Shown here one piece after another: positions 56,381-64,000 of a stretch of 64,000 nucleotides of DNA. Numbering within the stretch: the stretch's first letter is position 1; each line of letters opens with the position of its first letter. Origin of the DNA: Megaustenia siamemsis (Eukaryota > Mollusca > Gastropoda > Stylommatophora > Ariophantidae). Where the stretch lies: positions 152,518,114 to 152,582,113 of the forward strand of contig JAVIAB010000051.1 in assembly GCA_032433765.1 (NCBI GenBank). Direction: 5' to 3'. The position numbers and the translations under genes are program-made. A model generated the notes under the pieces. The model saw nothing but the letters and a program-made list of their open reading frames with translations, was not told where the DNA came from and did no database searches.

Positions 56381-57010
56381 TCAGTCGGGCTGTGATGAAT
56401 GCAACGTTCTGTGAGAGACCTTGCTAGTGACGATTATTCTTTCAGTCGGGCTGTGATGAATGTATAGTTCTGTGAAAGACCTTGCTAGTGACGATTATTC
56501 TTTCAGTCGGGCTGTGATGAATGCAACGTCCCGTGAGAGACCTTGTTAGTAACGATTATTCTTTCAGTCGGCTGTGATGAATGCAACGTCCCGTGAGAGA
56601 CCTTGTTAGTAACGATTATTCTTTCAGTCGGGCTGTGATGAATGCAACGTCCCGTGAGAGACCTTGCTAGTAACGATTATTCTTTCAGTCGGGCTGTGAT
56701 GAATGCAACGTCCCGTGAGAGACCTCGCTAGTGACGATTATTCTTTCAGTCGGGCTGTGATGAATGTATCGTTCTGTGAGAGACCTTGCTAGTGACGACT
56801 ATTCTTTCAGTCGGGCTGTGATGAATGTATCGTTCTGTGAGAGACCTTGCTAGTGACGATATTCTTTCAGTCGGGCTGTGATGAATGCAACGTTCTGTGA
56901 GAGACCTTGCTAGTGACGACTATTCTTTCAGTCGGGCTGTGATGAATGCAACGTTCTGTGAGAGACCTCGCTAGTGACGATTATTCTTCAGTCGGGCTGT
57001 GATGAATGCA
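56381..57010. repeat. 61-bp satellite related to the LINE-F tail (~10 units)
   Basis: The unit is tcagtcgggctgtgatgaat, gcaacgtcccgtgagagacc, then ttgctagtgacgattattctt. The first 40 bp match the LINE-F-tail units at 10783-11990. The frame SFSRAVMNATFCERP is visible. 57010-57455 has no recognised feature. Confidence 0.92.
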
Positions 57011-57459
57011 ACATTATGTTTGTCCTGTCAAAGAACAATCGACCTAACGATGATTATTTGTCAGTAAAACCTTGTAATCATTGATGAAAGTTATGGATGC
57101 ATGTCATAACATGATACACGACGCACACAAAAGCCTTCTTTGAAAACTTAAGCCTGATATACATGTGAAATGATGAGCAAGAAATTGACACATATTGACA
57201 TGTGATAATAATTACTTTTGGCTGAGCTATTTAAATTCAACTGCTTTAGAGAGATCATAGCCTATAGATTCTTAGTGTGTTTTATACGTGTTCTTAATGA
57301 AGACTAGTTTTGAGCCTCAACGTCGTTTGTGTCTTTCTTTATTTTGTGTAAAGATGAAATCATCTCATGACTTGTTTCCTTCTCCTTCCGCTAGTAGGCG
57401 ATATCAGTGATTGGTTGCTATCTTGGCAATCAGGTCACGTGGGTTATTGTAAGCGTAGG

Positions 57460-57990
57460 AGAAGTGGGAGGAAAAGAAGATTATGATGATAATGAAGAGG
57501 AGGAAGAAGAGAAGATTATGATGATAATGAAGAGGAGGAAGAAGAGAAGATTATGATGATAATGAAGAGGAGGGAGAAGATAAGATTATGATGATAATGA
57601 AGAGGAGGAGGAAGATAAGATTATGATGATAATGAAGAGGAGGAGGAAGATAAGATTATGATCATAATGAAGAGGAGGAGGAAGATAAGATTATGATGGT
57701 AATGAAGAGGAGGAGGAAGGGACGATTATGATGGTAATGAAGAGGAGGAGGAGGAGGAGAAGATTATGATGATAATGGTGAGGAGGATGAGGAGAAAATT
57801 ATAATGATAATGATGAGGATGGGAGAAAGTAAAGAATATGATGATGATTTTGATGAGGAGGAAGAGGAGGACGGCAAGATAATGATGATGATGATGAGGA
57901 GGAGGAGTAGGAGGAGGAAAAGAAGATAATGATTATGATGAGGAGGTGGTGGAGGAGGGGGAGGAGGAAAAGAAGATAATGATGATGATA
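57460..57990. repeat. Purine-rich ~36-bp minisatellite
   Basis: The unit is aagattatgatgataatgaa followed by gaggaggaggaagat. It becomes irregular after 57780. Confidence 0.93.
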
Positions 57991-58369
57991 ATAAAGATGA
58001 TGAGGCGGGTGAATAAAACGAACAGAAGGGAAAAGATGAATTTGAGTTTTTTACAAAGTCAATTTGCTTGATAAAGTCAGCACGGACTGCAAGTATATGC
58101 ATGAGTAATGCCTGAATCCATTGGCGATTCAGTGCAGACAGAGGGAAGATTTGAACAGACTCTTCGCCTGCCAGCACTCATTAACTACCTCATTAAACAG
58201 CTTCTTTAGCCATAAGACCACGCACGCTGTGCTGTATATTTTAAGACTTTCTGTTTAGTAAGTTATTTCATTCTCTGCAAGAATTATGGGCATCTGCTTT
58301 TGTAAGTGTTGAAATATCTCGTTATTGTGCTTTCTTGTATACATCTATATGTACATATAAAAGGGTAAG

Positions 58370-58530
58370 TAAGTAAAGTACCCCCGTCACGCCAAGTGGC
58401 GTATAGGGAAATATGGTGTTAGTGACCCTATATTTTACAGACCTTCAGCACATGATTTTTGGGGTAATGTGGTCGCTATTACGCCGTCCTGCTTTACTTT
58501 CCCTGAAAAAAATCCGGTACCGACATAAGT
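58370..58530 (-). mobile_element. SINE-1, head-truncated
   Basis: The body matches SINE-1 in reverse from gtcacgccaagtggcgtata to aaaaaatccggtacc. The tRNA-derived head is missing, consistent with 5' truncation. Confidence 0.8.
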
Positions 58531-58621
58531 ACCATATAAAACGGTATTTACAATTAATAAACATATCTTTGTGCATATATATAATGTTAGTTTATTATTA
58601 TTATTAATATTATACACATAT

Positions 58622-58870
58622 ATGGGAGCCGGGATAGCTCAGTGATCAATGAACTCGACCACAAAGTACAAGAGGTTGGGTTTGACACTGTTAAACAGTT
58701 TCCAGGTTCATCTAGCCTTAAAAAAGTACTGAAACTTTTCAGTTAAAAAAACGGCACGGGCGTAATGCTGACCACATTACCACCAAAATAATATGCCGAA
58801 GATCTATATAAAATATGAGCACAAACACCATATTCCCTATATGCCTCGTGGTGTGACTGGGCTTTTTTCT
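58622..58870 (+). mobile_element. SINE-1, full-length but mutated
   Basis: The head gggagccgggatagctcagt keeps a good A box, while the B box is decayed (ggtttgacactg). The body and the gtggtgtgactgggct end follow. It is opposite in orientation to the copy at 58370. Confidence 0.82.
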
Positions 58871-58894
58871 TCCTTTATATGTGTGTGTGTATAA

Positions 58895-58960
58895 GAATAA
58901 TAATAATAGTAATAATAATAATAAAATAATAATAATAATATATATATATTTTTTTTCTTC
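58895..58960. repeat. ATA-rich low-complexity tract
   Basis: aataataataata with a short tatata run and a T tract. Confidence 0.9.
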
Positions 58961-58974
58961 TACTTCTTCTTCTT

Positions 58975-59330
58975 CCTTTCTGTTTCCTGTGGAGCATAGG
59001 TCTTCATCAAACACTTGTCAAGTCGTTCTGTTTCTTGCCAATTTTTTAAGATCATTCCATGTCTTCCCCAACCTCTTCATCTTTGCTTCTACCTGTCTTC
59101 TCCATTAATATTTTTGTCTCCCTCATTCTCTCTTCCCCTGGGGATTCTAAAAAAGGTCCTGTTGTGTAATATACTCATTTCGCTTCCGCAGTGTGTGACC
59201 TATCCAGTGCCACCGTCTTCGTTGTATCTGTTTGTCCACTGGTATTTTAACTGATAGTTTCCCATAATTCCACCTTATTAATCTTGTCCTGCCATGTCCA
59301 TCCTTCATCTAACCAACCTATTTAAAAGTC
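58975..59330 (-). mobile_element. LINE-D 3' coding tail (reverse)
   Basis: The reverse strand gives RLIRWNYGKLSVKIPVDKQI, QRRRWHWIGHTLRKRNEYIT, QQDLF, NPQGKRE, WRRQVEAKMKRLGKTWNDLK and QVFDEDLCSTGNRK, with two stops. A (GAA)n-type tail follows at the left. It is a single-copy relative of the units in the 516-980 array. Confidence 0.72.
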
Positions 59331-59335
59331 TCTAC

Positions 59336-59495
59336 ATCAACAGCAGCTACACAGTCAGAACAGCAGCAGTCTGCACAGTCAAAACAACAGCAGTCTGCGC
59401 AGTCAAAACTTCAGCAGGCTGCACAACCAAAATAGCAGCAGTCGGCACAGTCAAAACTTCAGCAGGCTGCACAACCAAAATAGCAGCTGGCTGCA
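59336..59495. repeat. Short CAG/AAC-rich imperfect minisatellite
   Basis: Units of about 24 and 51 bp such as gcacagtcaaaacttcagca and ggctgcacaaccaaaatagc. It ends where the PLE fragment begins. Confidence 0.85.
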
Positions 59496-59499
59496 AAGA

Positions 59500-60790
59500 C
59501 CACTTGCAGGTTAGATCATGATTTAATATCAAGGAGGGATATGTCTATTCTTTACGCCATAATATGTCAGCGTTGCCAGATGACCTACATAGGCCTGTCT
59601 AGACGATGTCAAGGTGACATATTTTGTGAGCATCTTCGTGATGTTGAGCAGAAGTCTGGCAGTCCGGTGTCGTCCCATTTCAATTCCCCATGTCATAGCG
59701 GTAAACCCGACATGCATGTCGCAGGCATTGTCTAATGTCACTCCAGCAGTCGTAGCCGGTTAGCCCTTGAGAAACGTCTCATAGTACAGTTGGGCTCGCT
59801 GTCCCCACAAGGCATGAACATATCGCTCTCATATACCTAGGATACCTGCTACACATTTCTTACCCTCAAGCGCACCCGCACCTTTATATATGTATGTATA
59901 TTTGTCTGCTTGTGTACTTGCACTTTTGGACACCTTCGGGTTTTTTTTTAAAAATGAGCTTTATGGTAATATATACAGCCGTATTCATTTATGAATGTAA
60001 GGTTATGCACGCACGCGTTTGTGCACATCGTTTTGGTGCGCACACCCATAGCTACAGATATGCACAGATTTATGATTCGCTTGTGTACGTAATAAAATGT
60101 TCCACATGGATAAACTTATTGAGAATCAATTCATATAAACGCTTCCAGTAATAGTAAAGTTTGGGTCTTGTACCCACCTCCACATATTTTAGAACCCTTC
60201 CATTGCACTATATTTCACACCTGTGTCCTGCCATGTCCGCCGGCCAATATTAATTTCAGTCCAATTGGTGCCTGACCAAGCTCAAGACCACAGGGAAGTG
60301 GCTTATTTTCCTTTTTTTGAGAGCCTAGCATATTTTCACCATGTAGTTAGTTTTCTGTGTATATCCTTATATATTTTTGTGTAAAAAAAAAGTAAAGTGC
60401 CCCCTTCACGCCAAGTGGCGTATAGGGAATATGGTGTTAGTGACCATAAATTTTACAGACCTTCAGCACATGATTTTTTGGGTAATGTGGTCGGTATTAC
60501 GCCCGTGCCGCTTTACTTTCCCAGAAAAAAATCCGGTACCAATTTTAAGGTTGGGTGAACCTGGAAGCCGTCGGTTGGATCGAACCCTACCTCTTGTCCT
60601 TTGTGGTCCAGTTCACTAACCACTGAGCTATTGCGGCTCATATTTTTGTGTGGTTGTTTATTATTCCAGCTGAAGGCCTACCTGGCCGAAACGTCGTTCT
60701 ACTTTTGTTTTGTTTCTCACCTACGTAAAGCTGATATCATACCACTTTTTCGTTTTAAAAAAAACAAAAACAATTTGTATTGCTTTAAGC
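59500..60790 (+). mobile_element. PLE 3' part with GIY-YIG domain, SINE inserted
   Basis: From 59541 the frame is SILYAIICQRCQMTYIGLSR, then RCQGDIFCEHLRDVEQKSG, SPVSSHFNSPCHSGKPDMHV, a stop, SSSRLALEKRLIVQLGSL and SPQGMNISLSYT, stop. This is nearly a whole GIY-YIG domain (IIxYAI, TYIG, EHL, and Glu in ALEKRL) with a single stop near 59734. The RT is missing. The 3' region contains a reverse SINE at 60383-60639 and ends with the terminal motif cagctgaaggcc ... ggccgaaacgtcg at 60668-60695 and acgtaaagctgatatcata. Confidence 0.82.
60383..60639 (-). mobile_element. SINE-1 inserted in a PLE, 12-bp TSD
   Basis: Full-length in reverse: the tRNA head at the right (gatcgaaccctacctcttgt ... actaaccactgagctattg), the body, and the ggcgtgaagggggc end with an A/T tail at the left. 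atatttttgtgt at 60371-60382 and 60640-60651 is the TSD. Because it splits the PLE 3' region, it is younger than that copy. Confidence 0.92.
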
Positions 60791-61026
60791 TGTGAGTTTT
60801 TGTTTTAATTATTATTTAATATCTAATGATTGATGATGACATTATTTCACAACAATTGTGTTCATCTTGGAAACTTCTAGAACAAGATGTATTCATTTGT
60901 TATTATTGCAGTTCTTCTTCTTATTATTATTACTATTATATTACTTCTTCTTCCCCTTTTCTTCTTCATCCTCATCTTTTCTTCTTCTATTTTTCTCCTG
61001 CTTCTTTTCTTTGTTATAATTATATC

Positions 61027-61360
61027 ACAATTATGTCACCAGTCATAGTATCACCAGTCATGGTATCACCAGTCATAGCATCATTAGTCATGGTATCACC
61101 AGTCATGGTATCATCAGTCATGGTATCATCAGTCATAGTATCACCAGTCATGATATCACCAGTCCCAGTATCACCAGTCATGGTATTACTTGTCATAGTA
61201 TCATCAGTCATGATATCACCAGTCATGGTATCATCAGTCATAGTATCACCAGTCATGGTATCACCAGTCATAGGATCACCAGTCATGGTATCACCAGTCA
61301 TAGGATCACCAGTCATGGTATTACCAGTCATAGGATCACCAGTCATGGTATCACCAGCTG
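61027..61360. repeat. 15-bp minisatellite (~22 units)
   Basis: The unit is tcaccagtcatggta with atagta and ataggа-type variants. It is open in several frames on both strands (VSPVM and GDTMT repeats) because 15 is divisible by three. Confidence 0.93.
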
Positions 61361-61588
61361 GATGTTGTTGTTGATTGAGATGCTGGTTACATCTGTACCG
61401 AATGTTGTACCGTCTGTTGCAAAAATTTAATAAGGGTTCCAAGGGACATAACTACTTCTTTTACAAATACAAAATATACCTTCAAGAAACGTTGCAAGGA
61501 AACTCGAATGTGAATGCAACCGCATCTTTGCCGTTTGACTATCAATATTTGCTCATCTTCCCTCGACTCTGATGGTAACTATGGATTT

Positions 61589-61808
61589 CAACAAAGCTCT
61601 GAGTTATCGAGGTTATTATGACTGTCATTCAAGCAAGGCTTGAGGAACAAATCGTGCTGAGCTATCAATAGTTCCTTCACACGTTTCCTCCCATCGACCG
61701 TGTCCCAAAGAGGGGCCACGGAGACAATAACGTGATCGAAACTTGTTCCTGTGTGACCTAAAACTCGAGGAAAGTACTTTATCTCTGGAATCATCGATAT
61801 TTCCTTCT
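61589..61808 (-). CDS. Possible terminal exon of a host gene (hypothetical)
   Basis: On the reverse strand a T-rich tract ending in ccgag (about 61809) looks like a splice acceptor. From it the frame KEISMIPEIKYFPRVLGHTG, TSFDHVIVSVAPLWDTVDGR, KRVKELLIAQHDLFLKPC and LNDSHNNLDNSELC runs to a stop. Composition is balanced and non-repetitive, unlike the shadows around it. I do not recognise the family. The Ile/Val-rich strand and amphipathic KELLIAQHDLF helix look like folded-protein sequence. It may equally be chance. Confidence 0.3.
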
Positions 61809-61915
61809 CGGAAAAAAAAAAATAAATACAAGCCTGGACAGAGAGTCAGAAACAAACTTTGGCTCACACGAACGTCTGCTAATGCAGATCTGACATATTG
61901 ATCTAGCGCTGGACT

Positions 61916-61993
61916 CACGCGACCAAGTCCCGCTCTCTCGGCGGTGTCTAATGAGCTGATACCAGGAACCATCACCACTAGTGGATCTTCGTC
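61916..61993 (-). CDS. Possible internal exon upstream of 61589-61808 (hypothetical)
   Basis: The reverse strand reads DPLVVMVPGISSLDTAERAG LGR-type sequence in frame, bounded by a pyrimidine-flanked acceptor near 61994 (gacgaag) and a consensus-like donor cgc/gtgagt near 61916. The donor and coding look are suggestive only. Phase with the next exon was not established. Confidence 0.22.
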
Positions 61994-61994
61994 A

Positions 61995-62815
61995 AGTAAG
62001 GGTAAACGAATCTACTCACCGGGGGCAACACACTTGAAACAGTTATCCTTGATTCAACAACTGGACTTTGTCTTCGGTCTATGAAGATAAATGAGTATTG
62101 CACGTGTCTGATGTGATTATTATCACAGACGCAGGACCGCTTCTGTGGCTGACAAGTTCCCAGCCACTAATCATACTGGCCGAATGTTTTCACACATGAA
62201 AAGTACAAGAACCTTGTCCGGATTGTACAAGTTACACGCCTAACTTCTATTATTTCTGGAAGAGATAGCCGATCCTTATTAAGGACCTACGTCATTTGTC
62301 AACACCGCTCCTTTCACTTCTACACTCATTAACCAGGTTCTTGTATTCTACCAACCGTCTCACCTTCCGACCAACATTCAAGAATCACAATGTAAACTTC
62401 TTAGTTGAAATATTATTTATTGTGAAAGGCTGGCGCCGACATTGTGTACGTTTGTGTACACAATCATTCTCAAGCCTTTCCTTCGAACAACATTTCTCTC
62501 TCAGGATCTGATCTATAATTATCTTCTGTTGAATGCGCCTTGTTTTTGTTTCATTTATTTGCGCCCTCACTTGTACACAATCTTCTAATAAATATTGGTC
62601 GACTTTTTATTTCACCTTTAATGTGAACACTTTAAACTCGCCCACGAACGGAAATGACGAAGACTATTTTTGCTCATTATAAAGAATGTAATTGCAAGCT
62701 TTCATACTCTAACATTTCAATAATTTTAAGTAATGCTGCACGCCTTTCTTTATTCAAATGTTTTCAAAATTACTAAGCACAAAAACAAAGCTCACGATTT
62801 TCTAATCAAATGTAT
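61995..62815. other. No recognised feature
   Basis: Non-repetitive AT-rich sequence. Short frames exist on both strands without family resemblance. Confidence 0.4.
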
Positions 62816-62819
62816 TATA

Positions 62820-63301
62820 TATACTTGCGAAAGCTGGAAATGAGTTAAAGAAGCAGAAAATAAATTGAATACATTAAAAAAAAAAAAACGCCTGATGAAA
62901 ATACTTCGTAGACCATGGAACAAATTCAAGGCTAGTTCAGAAATAAGAAAAATGACAAACCACTAAAAATACCAACTATAGACAGTGAAGAAGGTGGTTA
63001 TATGTTGGCCATGTGGTGAGAAGAGACAACAAGAGAATCTCAAATAAAGCCATCAAATGGGAACCAGAGAGCAAAATAAAAAGAAGTCGATATAGAAAAA
63101 CAATAAAAAGAACACTGAAGCGAGAGGAAAAAACAGCAGACATCAGCTCCATCGCCGAAATTGAACAGCACATCCTGAACAGATACGTATGGCGAGATAC
63201 AATGCGGATCCTGTGGAAGGTCTGCTGCTTTATAACAGAGATCTTCAGACACAGAGAGTCTAGAATTTGTGTCACGTGTGCAGTCTTCGGTTCGAAGGGA
63301 C
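62820..63301 (+). mobile_element. RTE-like LINE tail, second subfamily
   Basis: TCESWK at 62822 begins the connector. Then come LMKILRRPWNKFKASSEIRK, YVGHVVRRDNKRISNKAIKW, EPESKIKRSRYRKTIKRTLK, REEKTADISSIAEIEQHI and WRDTMRI. It aligns block by block with the RTE copy at 52394-53502 but is clearly diverged (SRYRKTIKRT instead of GRPRETLRRT). Frameshifts near 62880 and 62990. It ends ggttcgaagggacaatag before a pentamer repeat. Confidence 0.75.
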
Positions 63302-63369
63302 AATAGAATAGAATAGAATAGAATAGAATAGAATAGAATAGAATAGAATAGAATAGAATAGAATAGAAT
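63302..63369. repeat. (AATAG)n microsatellite, LINE 3' tail
   Basis: About 13 perfect pentamers directly follow the LINE end, as expected for LINEs that terminate in short tandem tails. Confidence 0.93.
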
Positions 63370-63469
63370 CTACAGACCTAGAAATACTTGGGCAACGGGT
63401 GTGACCGAGTAATTCAATCTTCAAATTTGTCTGCAAATACTACTAGTGTGAAACATGTTCTCCAACAAT

Positions 63470-64000
63470 TCATTAGTCATTGACTGAGAACGTTGACAGC
63501 TGTTGTTTAAGAAACGTCATTAGTAATTGACTGAGAAACGTCATTAATTATTGATTGACAAACGTCATCAGTTTTTGACTGCGAAACGTCATAAGTTGTT
63601 GATTCAGAAACATCATAATTTATTGACTGAGAAACGCCATTAATTTTTGACTAAGAAACGTCATTAGATGTTGCAAAGAAATGTCATTAGTTGTGATTGA
63701 GAAACGTCATTAGTTTTTGACTGAGAAACGTCATTAGTTGTTGACTGAGAAATGTCATTAGGTGTTGATTGAGAAACGTCATTAGTTGTTGATTGAGAAA
63801 CGTCATTAGTTTTTGACTGAGAAATGTCATTAGTTGTTGACTGAGAAATGTCATTAGTTTTTGACTGAGAAACGTCATAATTTATTGTCTGAGAACCGTC
63901 ATTAGGTTTTGACTGTGGGACGTGTTAACTGTTGACTGAGAAGCGCTATTTGTTGTTGATTATTAAACGTCATAATGTATTGACCGAGAAACGTCATTAG
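63470..64000. repeat. ~24-bp minisatellite, runs off the window
   Basis: The unit is gactgagaaacgtcattagt followed by tgtt, with many single-base variants. It continues to the window end, so its true length is unknown. Confidence 0.92.

Noticed and set aside
63470..64000. Tandem hammerhead ribozymes
   Set aside because: gaaacgtc is present in each unit, but no CUGANGA core or stem II precedes it.

Overview
This is a eukaryotic, intron-scale or intergenic stretch made almost entirely of repeats. I see no bacterial operon, no rRNA and no intact host gene. The mix of RTE-like LINEs, RNase H-bearing LINEs, Penelope-like elements (PLEs) with a GIY-YIG nuclease domain, tRNA-derived SINEs and more than twenty unrelated minisatellites fits an invertebrate, most likely a lophotrochozoan such as a mollusc. 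The species assignment is inference only.

Layout. 1-2.0 kb: LINE tails, a 115-bp array and a PLE 3' fragment. 2.0-7.1 kb: a direct tandem segmental duplication (two copies, 2.4-2.65 kb), each with a reverse-strand RTE LINE, a SINE, a 35-bp minisatellite and a LINE-B tail, joined at a CA/CG microsatellite. 7.5-13.8 kb: a PLE-end hairpin, LINE tails, a 30-bp minisatellite, a LINE-tail array split by about 870 bp of GATA repeats, a SINE with a clear target-site duplication (TSD) and a 33-bp array. 14.2-25.7 kb: a purine tract, a 54-bp array, then a 45-bp satellite interrupted by a 5.4-kb palindrome of two nearly identical PLE copies (16193-21612). 26-31 kb: LINE fragments, an RT/RNase H LINE and two more tRNA-like SINEs. 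31-41.5 kb: four large minisatellites, a gutted mariner transposase and a PLE end. 41.6-50 kb: a dimer-like tRNA SINE, LINE-B, an RNase H LINE inside a 22-bp minisatellite, and three 28-29-bp minisatellites. 49.4-53.5 kb: three RTE-like LINEs, two inserted side by side with overlapping TSDs. 54-64 kb: SINE- and LINE-tail-derived satellites, PLE ends, several SINEs, a possible pair of host exons (reverse strand, about 61.6-62.0 kb) and a terminal 24-bp minisatellite.

How the parts relate. Recognised coding sequence is retroelement or transposon coding sequence, and most of it is broken by stops and frameshifts. The exception is the PLE pair: the left copy keeps an open RT plus GIY-YIG frame and the arms are almost identical, so this event looks recent. 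PLE 3' regions carry a short conserved fold resembling a minimal hammerhead ribozyme, and related sequences occur at six other loci. A recurring theme is that tandem arrays begin in, or directly abut, the 3' ends of LINEs and SINEs (516-980, 10783-11990, 13235-13795, 49407-49677, 54613-55185, 55336-55665, 56381-57010), which suggests that satellites here are seeded by retroelement termini.

Names such as LINE-A and LINE-B are labels used only within this annotation.
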